From Phycisphaeraceae bacterium (GTDB taxonomy: Bacteria; Planctomycetota; Phycisphaerae; Phycisphaerales; UBA1924), in assembly GCA_020639235.1 (NCBI GenBank), contig JACKHC010000001.1, forward strand, positions 1,116,001-1,180,000: a DNA stretch of 64,000 bases, written 5' to 3'. This document shows, piece after piece, positions 53,515 to 62,928 of this stretch (position 1 is its first letter; each line of letters starts with the position of its first letter). The notes beneath the pieces were generated by a model that was not told where the DNA came from, made no database searches, and was given only the letters and a program-made list of their open reading frames with translations. The position numbers and the translations under genes were made by a program.

Positions 53515-55980
53515 ATGCCACTGCGCTACAAGCAGCGACTGATCACGCACCTGAAGCACGATAGTTATCAGCCGGCGGACATCGAGACGCTGATTCGTGA
53601 TCTTCGGATCGGTGACGATGAGCGCGAGGCGTTCACGGAGGCGGTCAACGCGCTGGCGGCGGACGGGCAGTTGGTGCTGGACAAGAACCTGGTGACGCTG
53701 CCGCCGATCGGGAAGGAGTTGATCGGGACCTTCAAGCGGAACGCCAAGGGGTTCGGATTCATCATCCCGCGTGATCCCAATGCGCACGGCGACCTGTTTG
53801 TGCCGATCGGGAGCACGATGGATGCGCTGACGGGGGATGTGGTGCGGGCGTCGGTGGTGTATCAGAAGCGCCGCGGCGGCGACGATCGCAGCCCGTACAC
53901 GGGCGAGATCGTGGAGATCATCAAGCGGAAGCAATCGAACTTCACGGGGACGCTCGTGAAGCGGGGCGGGATGTGGGTGGTCGAGCCGGACGGGAAGGTC
54001 GTGACGGACCCGATCGTGGTGCGCGATGCGCAGAGCGCCAATGCGTATGAGGGGAACAAGGTTGTTGTCGAGATCCTGCACTTCCCGGAGGGCGACTACC
54101 TCGGCGAGGGCGTGATCACGAAGGTGCTGGGTGAGTCGGGCGCGCCGGATGTCGAGACGCAGGCGGTGATCGAGGCGTACGGGTTGCCGGGGGAGTTTGA
54201 TGAAGATGTGATGGAGGAGGCGCGTCGGCAGACGGAGCGTTTCGACAAGGAGGTCGAGGAACTCACGAGTGGTAAGAAGGTGGATGAGACGGTGCGGCGG
54301 GACTTGCGGGACTCGTTCATCATCACGATCGATCCGCCGGACGCGAAGGACTACGACGATGCGCTGTCGCTTGAGGCGATTCCCGACTCCGGGAACGGGG
54401 CGGTGTGGCGGCTGGGCGTGCACATCGCGGACGTAGCGCACTTCGTGGTGCGCGGGGGCGTGATTGATAAGGAGGCGGTAGAGCGGACGACTTCGGTGTA
54501 TCTGCCGAAGAAGGTGATCCCGATGCTGCCGGAGATTCTGTCGAACGGAATCTGTTCGCTCCAGGAGGGCGTGGAGCGCTTCGCCAAGAGTGCGTTCATT
54601 GACTACGACGAGAAGGGGCATGTAAGGGCGCGGGGGTTCTCGCAGTCGCTCATCAAGTCGGCGAAGCGGCTGACCTATCTGGAGGCGCAGGCGCTGATCG
54701 AGGGCGATGAGGAAGAGGCGAAGAAGCACGCCAAGACGGAGCCGCGGTACACGGAGCAGTTGGTGAAGACGCTGCGTCAGTTTGATCGGCTTGCCAAGCG
54801 GATCGAGGAGCGGCGGCGGAAGGCGGGGATGATTCATCTTGAACTGCCGGACGCGGAACTGGTGTACGACGATCAGGGGCATGTGATCGACGCGGTGCCG
54901 GAGGACGATGCGTACACGCATACGCTGATCGAGATGTTCATGGTGGAGGCGAACGAGGCGATCGCGGGTCTGTTCGAGGACCTGGGCGTGCCGGTGTTGC
55001 GGCGGACCCACCCGGAGCCGGTGCCGGGCTCGACGGAGGGGCTGCGCGACTTTGTGAAGGTGGCGGGGTACAAGATTCCCAAGTCGCCGACGCGCGAGGA
55101 TCTGCAGGCGCTGCTCGATGCGACGAAGGGGAGCCCGGCGGCGCCGGCGGTGCACATGGCGGTGCTGCGGACCTTGACGCGGGCGGAGTATTCGCCGGCG
55201 ATGATCGGTCACTTCGCGCTGGCGAGCAACGCCTACTCGCACTTTACGAGCCCGATTCGTCGGTACCCGGACCTGACGGCGCACCGGGCGCTTGCGGAGT
55301 ATCTGAGTCATACGAAGAACGGGCTCGAGCCGCCGCGGGATGACAAGTCGAAGAAGGCGCTGGGGCGGCGGTTGCGTGACAGCGATGCGTGCCCGAATGA
55401 GGAGGAGCTGCAGATCATTGCCTCGCGTTGCAACATCAACGAGGAGAACGCGGAGAGCGCCGAACGGGAGCTGCGGCAGTTCCTGGTGTTGCAGTTATTG
55501 GAGAAGCACATCGGCGAGTCCTTCCCCGGCATTGTGACGGGGGTGATGAATCGCGGGGTGTTCGTGCGGCTGGATAAGTATCTGGCGGAGGGGATGTGCG
55601 AGGCGAGCGATCTGCCGGTGCCGGCGCCTCCCGGCGCGAAGCAGGGGTACTTCAAGCGCGGGGTGTGGCGTATCGACGGCAAGAGCGGCGCGCTGGTAGA
55701 GCAGAACACGGGGCGCTCGTACAACATCGGGGACCGCGTGCATGTGACGATCGCGGCGGTGGACCTGCCGCGCCGGCAGATGGAGCTGGTGATCACGGAC
55801 GCTTCGAGCCGGACGGCGGGGAAGAACAAGAGCGTGGCTTCAGGATTGAAGCTGGGCGAGGTGGAGTTGGAGAAGCCCCAGCGGACGGGCGCGGACACGC
55901 GGGCGGCGCGGAGCAAGTCGCGCGACAAGCGGAAAAGCGATTTCCGGGCGGACAAGAAGGGGAAAGGGAAGCGGCAGTAG
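53515..55980 (+). CDS. rnr: Ribonuclease R
   Basis: The 821-residue protein has an N-terminal helix-turn-helix, cold-shock domains (GTFKRNAKGFGFIIP), the RNB core with DSFIITIDPPDAKDYDDALS near 260 (the metal-binding Asp residues), VHIADVAHFV, LFEDLGVPVLRRTH and SHFTSPIRRYPDL, and an S1 domain with a basic tail (KSRDKRKSDFRADKKGKGK). RNase R degrades structured RNA 3'-to-5'. It has its own ribosome site (GGAAAGGA) after the rpoD terminator. Confidence 0.96.
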   Translation: MPLRYKQRLITHLKHDSYQPADIETLIRDLRIGDDEREAFTEAVNALAADGQLVLDKNLVTLPPIGKELIGTFKRNAKGFGFIIPRDPNAHGDLFVPIGSTMDALTGDVVRASVVYQKRRGGDDRSPYTGEIVEIIKRKQSNFTGTLVKRGGMWVVEPDGKVVTDPIVVRDAQSANAYEGNKVVVEILHFPEGDYLGEGVITKVLGESGAPDVETQAVIEAYGLPGEFDEDVMEEARRQTERFDKEVEELTSGKKVDETVRRDLRDSFIITIDPPDAKDYDDALSLEAIPDSGNGAVWRLGVHIADVAHFVVRGGVIDKEAVERTTSVYLPKKVIPMLPEILSNGICSLQEGVERFAKSAFIDYDEKGHVRARGFSQSLIKSAKRLTYLEAQALIEGDEEEAKKHAKTEPRYTEQLVKTLRQFDRLAKRIEERRRKAGMIHLELPDAELVYDDQGHVIDAVPEDDAYTHTLIEMFMVEANEAIAGLFEDLGVPVLRRTHPEPVPGSTEGLRDFVKVAGYKIPKSPTREDLQALLDATKGSPAAPAVHMAVLRTLTRAEYSPAMIGHFALASNAYSHFTSPIRRYPDLTAHRALAEYLSHTKNGLEPPRDDKSKKALGRRLRDSDACPNEEELQIIASRCNINEENAESAERELRQFLVLQLLEKHIGESFPGIVTGVMNRGVFVRLDKYLAEGMCEASDLPVPAPPGAKQGYFKRGVWRIDGKSGALVEQNTGRSYNIGDRVHVTIAAVDLPRRQMELVITDASSRTAGKNKSVASGLKLGEVELEKPQRTGADTRAARSKSRDKRKSDFRADKKGKGKRQ

Positions 55981-55992
55981 GGGCGCGGCGGC

Positions 55993-56454
55993 GTGATTGG
56001 TATGCGTGCACGATTCGACCAGCTTGACCGCGCGATCGCGGGTTGGATGCACGAGTGGGGGCATGCTGCGCATCGGTACGGGCTCGGGGTGTTCTTTGTG
56101 TGGATGGGAGTGCTCAAGTGCCTGGGGTACAAGAGCGCGACGAGTCTGCTGGCGCACACGGTGTACCTCGGCGATCCGGCGCGGACGGTTGTGTACCTGG
56201 GGGCGTGGGAGGCGCTGATCGGGCTGGCGCTGTTGGTGCAGCCGTTGAACAGGGTGGCGCTGCTGCTGCTGGCCGTGCGGTTGCCGGCGACGGCGCTGGC
56301 TTTGGTGCTGAAGGCGGATGTGTGCTGGGTGAGCGTGCCGTGGGTGCCGTCGCCGGAGGGGCAGTACCTGATCAAGGACCTGATTCTGTTCACGGCGGCG
56401 ATGGTGATCGGGGGTACGGTGCGTCACGATCACGGGCGGGAAGCGCGGCGTTGA
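55993..56454 (+). CDS. YkgB/DUF417- or DoxX-like membrane protein
   Basis: GTG 55993 or ATG 56002 starts a 150-residue protein with four membrane helices: GVFFVWMGVLKCLGYKSATSLL, YLGAWEALIGLALLVQP, VALLLLAVRLPATALALVL and LIKDLILFTAAMVIGG. The first segment with W-x-G-x-L-K is typical of YkgB/DUF417. The role is possibly redox or quinone-related, but not established. It starts 12 bases after rnr and may be co-transcribed. Confidence 0.75.
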   Translation: MIGMRARFDQLDRAIAGWMHEWGHAAHRYGLGVFFVWMGVLKCLGYKSATSLLAHTVYLGDPARTVVYLGAWEALIGLALLVQPLNRVALLLLAVRLPATALALVLKADVCWVSVPWVPSPEGQYLIKDLILFTAAMVIGGTVRHDHGREARR

Positions 56455-56508
56455 GTTGAATCCGGGGCCCGGGGCCGGGCGAAGACGCTCCAGAGAAAGG
56501 ATCGAGTC

Positions 56509-57405
56509 ATGTGGCATTCCGGTTTCGTCGTCGCGGGTATGGTCGGGTTGATGGTGGGGGCGTCGGCGTTGGCTCGGCAGGATGCGGGCGGCGACGGTCC
56601 GCGCGAGACGCGGGCGTCCGGGATCGATCCGGAGGGTGAGCCCGAGCGGACTGGGAGTTGGGTGAAGCGCGTGGGGGGCGATGTGAAGGATGAGGTCGAG
56701 TCGGTTGATCGGGGCGACTGGACGGAGTACCGGTGCGGGCGATCGGTGATCGATACACCCTTGCCGGTCGGATATCCGGGTCCGACGGCGCCGGGGGCGA
56801 TGGAGATCAAGCACTATCCGTCGGTGCGGCGCGCGGAGATCGTGTCGAACGGCAATGAGGACGGAATGATGGGTTGGAACACCTCGCGGGCGTTCTGGCC
56901 GCTGTTCCAGCACATCAAGGACCGGGACATCGCGATGACCTCGCCGGTGGAAACGGATTACGAGCGGGTCGAGGATGACGGCACGCTGCGCGAGGGGCAG
57001 TGGTCGATGAGCTTTCTGTATCGCGAGCCCGAGATGGGGGAGACGGGGCATGACGGTGCGGTGTTTGTCTATGACACGGACCCGGTGACGGTGGTGAGTC
57101 TGGGCGTGCGCGGCGATCTGACGCGCGGTGAGTTGCGGCGCGCGGTGAGTGAGTTGTATCTATGGGTGTCGAACTCTGGGGTGTGGGAAGCGGTGGGGGA
57201 TGCGCGGAAGTTGTCGTACAACGGGCCGAATGTGCGCGCGGCGTATCGGTGGCACGAGGTGCAGTTGCCGATCAGGAAGCGTGCGTCGGTTGATGGTGAG
57301 GACGGGGCGAGCGAACCGGCTCGGCAGATTCCGGACGCCACCTCGGCGGGCGACACGAGCACGATGGAAGTGGAATGGACTCTGATCGACGGCGGCTCGG
57401 GATGA
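56509..57405 (+). CDS. Secreted SOUL heme-binding family protein
   Basis: The 298-residue protein has a signal peptide ending near ASALA|RQ and then the SOUL domain: FWPLFQHIKDRDIAMTSPVE and WSMSFLYREPE near residues 130-170, with basic residues and VVSLGVRGDL. SOUL proteins bind heme or related tetrapyrroles. In bacteria the role is not established. AAAGGATCGAG precedes ATG 56509. It is the last gene of the rightward rnr group, convergent with the BtuF-like gene. Confidence 0.85.
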   Translation: MWHSGFVVAGMVGLMVGASALARQDAGGDGPRETRASGIDPEGEPERTGSWVKRVGGDVKDEVESVDRGDWTEYRCGRSVIDTPLPVGYPGPTAPGAMEIKHYPSVRRAEIVSNGNEDGMMGWNTSRAFWPLFQHIKDRDIAMTSPVETDYERVEDDGTLREGQWSMSFLYREPEMGETGHDGAVFVYDTDPVTVVSLGVRGDLTRGELRRAVSELYLWVSNSGVWEAVGDARKLSYNGPNVRAAYRWHEVQLPIRKRASVDGEDGASEPARQIPDATSAGDTSTMEVEWTLIDGGSG

Positions 57406-57417
57406 GCGCGCGCCGAG

Positions 57418-58389
57418 TCAACGCGCGAGTGATTCCCACGGGAAGCCGTCGGGGATGAGGCGGGGGACATCGTTGAGCCAGCCCACGAGCCATTCGTAGG
57501 CGTCGACGAGGCGGGGGCCGGGTCGGTTGAACATCTGGTTGCCGTCGACGAGCGCGACGCGGTTGTTGCGGACGGCGCGGAGGGAGGCGAACCGGGGTTG
57601 TCGCATGAGGGCGTCGGCTTCGCGGCGGGTGTGGGGTAGGTCGAGGCCGCAGGGGCAGATGATGATGTGATCGGGATTCAGGGCGGTGATGGCCTCGGGG
57701 GGGACGCGGACGGATTTGCCGGCGGTGCGGTGTGCCATCTGGCCGCCGGCGCCGGAGCCGGCGCCTTCCATGGGGACGGTTGCGTTGAGTGGGTGGGCTG
57801 CGCCTGCTCTTTCGATGAGTTGGGGTGTCCAGTGGCCCCCGATGAAGGGCGGGTCGGTCCATTCGAGGAAGACGACGGAGCCGACGGTTGCGTAGGGGTT
57901 GACGAAATCGGACGCTGCGAAGAAGCGCTGGCGGAGTGCGATGAGGGCGTCGGAGGCCTGGTCTTCGAGGCCGACGGCGCGGCCGATGGTGATGAGATCG
58001 TCGAGGACATCCTCGAATGTGGCGGGGTTGAGGGAGACGACGGCCGGTGCGGGGTTCATCTCGGCTGCGAGTTTGCGGACGGCATTGAGGTCGATGGAGC
58101 AGACCGCGCAAAGATCCTGCGTGAGGATGACATCGGGGCGCAGTTCCTGCACCCGGCGGGAATCGAGTCGGTAGAGAGGTGTGCCGGAGTTGAGGGCGTC
58201 GGAAACGGCCCGATCGACCTCGGCGGAAGTAGTGAAAGTTGTTGTCTGTGAAGTGAGCACGGGGCGGTCTTTGACCGTCACGGGGGTATCGCATTCGTGC
58301 GAGCGCCCGACAAGGAGTTCTTCGCCCCCGATGTGGCACAGCGACTCGGTCGCTGAGGGCAGTAGTGAGACAACGCGTGGGGCGGGCAT
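57418..58389 (-). CDS. BtuF-like metal/cobalamin-binding protein
   Basis: From ATG 58389 the 323-residue protein reads PRVVSLLPSATESLCHIGGEELLVGRSHECDTP, shortened here to its start. This is the first strand of the TroA/BtuF-type binding fold. It continues with LRPDVILTQDLCAVC and ALNPDHIIICPCGLD. BtuF binds vitamin B12 for import. There is no N-terminal signal peptide from this start, so either the protein is cytoplasmic or a start further upstream supplies one. No ABC permease or ATPase gene adjoins it. Some members are thought to bind heme or corrinoid in the cytoplasm. Confidence 0.78.
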   Translation of the reverse strand: MPAPRVVSLLPSATESLCHIGGEELLVGRSHECDTPVTVKDRPVLTSQTTTFTTSAEVDRAVSDALNSGTPLYRLDSRRVQELRPDVILTQDLCAVCSIDLNAVRKLAAEMNPAPAVVSLNPATFEDVLDDLITIGRAVGLEDQASDALIALRQRFFAASDFVNPYATVGSVVFLEWTDPPFIGGHWTPQLIERAGAAHPLNATVPMEGAGSGAGGQMAHRTAGKSVRVPPEAITALNPDHIIICPCGLDLPHTRREADALMRQPRFASLRAVRNNRVALVDGNQMFNRPGPRLVDAYEWLVGWLNDVPRLIPDGFPWESLAR

Positions 58390-58505
58390 GAGCGCATGGT
58401 ACGCGCGGCGCGTCGTTTGCTCATGGTCTGACGGGGTTGGGCTGCGCCCGCGGACGCGGGCACTGGGTATCGGTGCGCACCGGGAGCGGTGCAAGGAGTG
58501 ATCCG

Positions 58506-61193
58506 ATGGGAACGAGTGCGGAACGGTGTGTGACGGTTCGTGGCGCGTGGATGCTGGCAGTAGTGGCGGGGACGGTGATGGGGGTGCCGGGCTGGATGGT
58601 TGGGGACGGCTCGGTCTTCGGCGCGCGTGCCGCGATGGGGCAGAGCGAGCAACCGCCCGAGGATGACCCGGGGCAGTATTCGGATCCGGAGCGGTTGTTT
58701 GACTTGTTGCAACGGGATCCGCAGGGGTACGAGGAACTGATGGCGCGGCTGCGGGAAGCGGATCCGGCACGGGCGCGGCTACTTGCACAGGAGGTCCAGA
58801 GAGTCCGGCAGCGGAATGCGGGTCGGCTGAATGCTGAGGGCGTGGCGGAGGCCGAGCGGATCATGGGCGGGAACATGGTGGTGGGGGCGGACGAGCTGGG
58901 CGATCTGGCGGCGGTCGAGGGGCCGGTGGGGGACCTTCAGGGCGACGCGACGGTGAGTCTCAACTTTGTTGAGCCGATCGACCTCGTGAACTTCGCGACC
59001 TGGGTGGGGCAGCGGATCGGGAAGAATGTGTTCATCGATGAGTCGTTCGCGGGTCAGACGGTCTTGTTCAAGGCGCCGATGGAGGTGCGGGCGGATCAGT
59101 TGCTGGCGCTGCTCTCGGCGCTCGTGGAGGAGCGTGGGTACGCGCTGACGGCGGACCCGATGGGTTGGTACTCGATTCTTCCGGCGCAGCAGGGCGTTCA
59201 GGTCAACCTGACGGAGGATGGGCTCGCGACGACGCGGGTGATTCCGACGCCGCTGGTCCGGCCGTCGCAGTTGGTGAACACGATCCAGACCTCGTTCCAG
59301 CAGCAGCCGATTCGGATCGCGCCTGTTGACGACATCGGCGCGTTGATCGTGACGGCTCCGGCGCGGACGATGCTGCAGGTCGAGGCGATGGTGGAGCGGA
59401 TCGTCAAAGAGATGCGGCAGATGAAGCTGCGCCGATTGCAGCTCAACTACGTGTCGGCGGACTACGCGCTGACGCGGATTCTGGAGATCAATGGCCGGCT
59501 GAGCGGCGGGTTCGGTGGGCTCGGCGGGGGCGTGGTCGCCAATCCGAACGCGAATGTGGGGGCTTCGTCGGGGGCGCTGACGAGTCTGGACTCGCGGTTG
59601 TTTGTGGACCAGGGGAACGCGCTGCTCTTTAAGGGGACGGAGGACGAATACGAGTCTCTTGAAGAGTTGATCGAGATGATCGACCAAATCTCGCCGCTGA
59701 TCTCAAGGCGGTACAGCGCCGGGACGGTGGTTGAGGATGTGGCGCGGGCGGCGGAGCGCGAGGGTCTCGGGCCGGTGAGTTATTCGGTGGCCGCGAGCAC
59801 GACCGGCGGATTCGGGAGCAACGCGTTCGGCGGCGGGCGGAACATCGGCAACCAGTTCGGCGGGTTCGGGAACCAACAGGTGGCGACGTACGGCTCGGGG
59901 TTCACGGTGGATGTGCAGACGGGATCGTTTGTGTACCACGGGACGGAGCCGCAGCACGCGCGGGTTGCGGCGCTGGTCAAGGAGTTCTCCGAGCAGGCGA
60001 TCCGCGACAAGATCGAGATTCGCGCGTACAAGCTGCACCACGCGGACCCGGAGGCGGTGGCGGACATTCTTTCGCAGTTGATCGATCGTCAGCAGGAGGC
60101 GCAGGGTGCGTTCTTCACGCAGACGGCGGCGCGTCGGAATGATCTGCTGACTCCCGAGATTCCGGACGAGGGCGGGACGGGCGATGGGGGCGGGCAGGGC
60201 TTCACGGTGAGCGCCGAAGAGACCACGGTGGTGGCGGATCTCGGCAATGCGCAGGTGATGGTGCGGGCGCGGGCGCGGGATCACGAGCAGATCGCGAAGG
60301 TGATCGAGTCGCTGGATCAGCGCCGGCCGCAGGTCGCGGTGCGGGCGAAGATCATCTCGGTGACGGTGCGCGACTCGTTCGACTGGACGGCGGATGTGCA
60401 GATCAACGCGGGCCAGTTCTCGTTCCTGAGTTCGTTCGGTCTGACGACGGGTCCGGCGGGTGATCTGCCCGGGCCGCGGACGGTAGCGAACAATCTGCGT
60501 GGTGCGACCACGGCGCTGATTCGCTCGGACTTCCTGCCGATCGCGATCAATGCGCTCAAGACGGTGGGCGACACGCGGGTGGTTTCCTCGCCGCAGATCG
60601 TGGTGAACGACAACGAGCAGGGCACGGTGGTGAGTCAGCGGAATGAGCCGTACAGCTCATCTTCGCAGAGCGACGGCGGGATCATCACGAGCCAGGGTGG
60701 GACGGCGGAGGCGGGCACGCGGCTCGAAGTCACGCCGCAGATTTCCGAGGGCGGATATCTGAAACTGACGTACACCTTCGAGCTCTCGGAGTTCGATCAG
60801 GCGGCGGCGCAGGGCAACGGGCTGGCGCCGCCGAGCCAGGAAGAGTCGTACGAGAGCGTTGTGACGATTCCCTCGGGGAGCACGGTCGTGGTGGGCGGCT
60901 TCGTGCTGGAGCGGGACTCGGAGTCGGACAACATGGTCCCGATTCTCGGTGAGATTCCCGGGCTGGGCGCGCTCTTCAAGGATTACAGCAAATCGAAAAC
61001 CCGGACGATGATCTTTGTGTTCATCACGCCGGAGATCCTGAACGATCAGAACTTCATCGATCTGCGGCTTGTGGGCGACAACGCGATGGAACTCGTGGGT
61101 GAGCCGGGCGCGTTCCGTGAGTTTGCACCGATTCGGATGCCGGTGAAGGGGACGGTCGGGCCGGCGGAGAAGTCCGGCGCGGTGTGGGAGTAA
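58506..61193 (+). CDS. gspD: Type II secretion secretin GspD
   Basis: ATG 58506 has AAGGAG upstream and a signal peptide (WMLAVVAGTVMGVPGWMVG). The 895-residue protein has the N0-N3 repeats (VSLNFVEPIDLVNFATWVG, then LVNTIQTSFQQQPIRIAPVD and TDEYESLEELIEMIDQI-type blocks) and the secretin domain ending VPILGEIPGLGALFKDYSKS and RTMIFVFITPEIL. Gly/Asn-rich inserts (about 335-360 and 435-475) are longer than usual. It forms the outer-membrane channel. It is first in an operon with gspE and gspF. Confidence 0.94.
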   Translation: MGTSAERCVTVRGAWMLAVVAGTVMGVPGWMVGDGSVFGARAAMGQSEQPPEDDPGQYSDPERLFDLLQRDPQGYEELMARLREADPARARLLAQEVQRVRQRNAGRLNAEGVAEAERIMGGNMVVGADELGDLAAVEGPVGDLQGDATVSLNFVEPIDLVNFATWVGQRIGKNVFIDESFAGQTVLFKAPMEVRADQLLALLSALVEERGYALTADPMGWYSILPAQQGVQVNLTEDGLATTRVIPTPLVRPSQLVNTIQTSFQQQPIRIAPVDDIGALIVTAPARTMLQVEAMVERIVKEMRQMKLRRLQLNYVSADYALTRILEINGRLSGGFGGLGGGVVANPNANVGASSGALTSLDSRLFVDQGNALLFKGTEDEYESLEELIEMIDQISPLISRRYSAGTVVEDVARAAEREGLGPVSYSVAASTTGGFGSNAFGGGRNIGNQFGGFGNQQVATYGSGFTVDVQTGSFVYHGTEPQHARVAALVKEFSEQAIRDKIEIRAYKLHHADPEAVADILSQLIDRQQEAQGAFFTQTAARRNDLLTPEIPDEGGTGDGGGQGFTVSAEETTVVADLGNAQVMVRARARDHEQIAKVIESLDQRRPQVAVRAKIISVTVRDSFDWTADVQINAGQFSFLSSFGLTTGPAGDLPGPRTVANNLRGATTALIRSDFLPIAINALKTVGDTRVVSSPQIVVNDNEQGTVVSQRNEPYSSSSQSDGGIITSQGGTAEAGTRLEVTPQISEGGYLKLTYTFELSEFDQAAAQGNGLAPPSQEESYESVVTIPSGSTVVVGGFVLERDSESDNMVPILGEIPGLGALFKDYSKSKTRTMIFVFITPEILNDQNFIDLRLVGDNAMELVGEPGAFREFAPIRMPVKGTVGPAEKSGAVWE

Positions 61194-61203
61194 GATTCGA
61201 GCG

Positions 61204-62916
61204 ATGGAAGCGAAGCGCGGACAGAATGGCACCCCCGATGCGTCGGTTGTGAAGGACGGCGGCGCGATCGGTCCGAGCCCGGAGCAGACGCAGACGGCGG
61301 GGCGGGTGTCGCGGTTGATGCCGGTGTCGATGACGCCCGAGCAGTTGGCGCGGTTTGGTTCGCTTCCCGGCACGGACGAGGAGCCGTGGGATGTGCTGCT
61401 GAGCGGCGCGGCGGCGGACGAGCATCAGTCGCTGGCGACGCTCGCGAAGAAGCTGGGGATTCCGTTCGAGCCGGAGCCGAAACTGACGGACAGCGCCGAT
61501 CGGTTTTATGAGCGGATCCCGGGGTCGGCGGCGCGGCGGCATCAGGTGGCGGGGATTCGGACGGAGGGCGGCGCGCTGGTGGTGGCGACGAGCCAGCCGA
61601 TGCAGCCCGACGCGTTCGCGATGGTGGAGCAGTTGACGGGGATGGCGATCGAGCTTGTTCTCGCGCCGCGTGCGGCGGTGGCGAACATCATTAACCGCGG
61701 GTACGAGCAGCGGCAGGACCTGGTGACGGAGATCGTCGAGGACATGCCGCTGGATGACCGGGCCATCGAGCGGGCGGCGTCGAGCGTGGGCGGGGCGACG
61801 GACCTGTTGCAGTTGGCGCGGCAGACGCCGGTCATTCGGCTTGTGAACATGATGTTGTTTGAGGCGCTGCGCCGGCGCGCCAGCGATGTGCATATCCAGC
61901 CGCTCGAGAACAAGCTGGTGATCCGGTTCCGGATCGACGGGATGCTGGTGGACTCGTTCAGCCCGCCGTTGTCGCTGGCGCCGGCGATCAGTTCGCGTCT
62001 GAAGGTGATGGCGGAGTTGGATATCGCGAACCGGCACTCGCCGCAGGACGGTCAGACGACGGTGCGGATCGGCTCGCGGAAGATCGATATTCGATTGTCG
62101 TGCGTGCCGACGATCTACGGCGAGCGGTTGGTGCTGCGTTTGCTCGACCAGAGCCAGACGCAGTTGTCGCTCGATGCGCTGGGGATGGTGGCGGCGATGC
62201 AGGGCGATATGGTGGAACTGATCAACCGCCCGAACGGGATGATTCTGGTGACGGGCCCGACGGGCTCGGGCAAGACGACGACGCTGTACGCGGCGATGGA
62301 GAAGCTGGATCGCACGACGAAGAATGTGATGACGATCGAGGACCCGGTTGAATACCACCTCGAGGGCATCGCGCAAGTGCAGGTAAATGTGAAGCGGGGG
62401 GTGACCTTCGCGTCGGGGCTGCGGTCGCTTCTTCGGCAGGACCCGGATGTGATTCTGGTAGGTGAGATTCGCGACGAGGAGACGGCGCGCTTGGCGGTGC
62501 AGGCGTCGCTGACGGGGCACCTGGTGCTGGCGACATTGCACACGAACGATGCGCCCAGCGCGATCTCGCGTATGCAGGACATCGGCATTGAGCCGTACCT
62601 GATTACTTCATCGCTTTTGGCGGTGCTGGCGCAGCGGTTGTTGCGGAAGTGCTGCGATAAGTGCCACAGCGTTGGTGAGGTGGATGGCGTGCGGTGCGAG
62701 AAGTGCTTCGGGACGGGGTACAGCGGGCGGGTGGCGATCTACGAGGTGATGAAGATCTCGGACTCGATTCGTCGGATGACGCTCGAGACGGCGGACGCCG
62801 TGCGGATTCGGTCGCTGGCGCTGGAGGAGGGGATGCGTCCGATGTTCGAGGACGGGATGGACAAGGTGCGCCGCGGGTTGACGACGGAGCACGAGCTGTC
62901 GCGTGTGCTTGCGTAA
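61204..62916 (+). CDS. gspE: Type II secretion ATPase GspE
   Basis: The 570-residue ATPase has the N1E-type domain (about 60-160), Walker A GPTGSGKTTT near 355, the Asp box and Walker B DPDVILVGEIRDEE, the His box GHLVLATLHTND, and a tetracysteine zinc site CCDKCHSVGEVDGVRCEKC near 480. It energises pseudopilus assembly. It starts 10 bases after gspD and ends 12 bases before gspF. Confidence 0.95.
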   Translation: MEAKRGQNGTPDASVVKDGGAIGPSPEQTQTAGRVSRLMPVSMTPEQLARFGSLPGTDEEPWDVLLSGAAADEHQSLATLAKKLGIPFEPEPKLTDSADRFYERIPGSAARRHQVAGIRTEGGALVVATSQPMQPDAFAMVEQLTGMAIELVLAPRAAVANIINRGYEQRQDLVTEIVEDMPLDDRAIERAASSVGGATDLLQLARQTPVIRLVNMMLFEALRRRASDVHIQPLENKLVIRFRIDGMLVDSFSPPLSLAPAISSRLKVMAELDIANRHSPQDGQTTVRIGSRKIDIRLSCVPTIYGERLVLRLLDQSQTQLSLDALGMVAAMQGDMVELINRPNGMILVTGPTGSGKTTTLYAAMEKLDRTTKNVMTIEDPVEYHLEGIAQVQVNVKRGVTFASGLRSLLRQDPDVILVGEIRDEETARLAVQASLTGHLVLATLHTNDAPSAISRMQDIGIEPYLITSSLLAVLAQRLLRKCCDKCHSVGEVDGVRCEKCFGTGYSGRVAIYEVMKISDSIRRMTLETADAVRIRSLALEEGMRPMFEDGMDKVRRGLTTEHELSRVLA

Positions 62917-62928
62917 ACGGAGCCGGAT

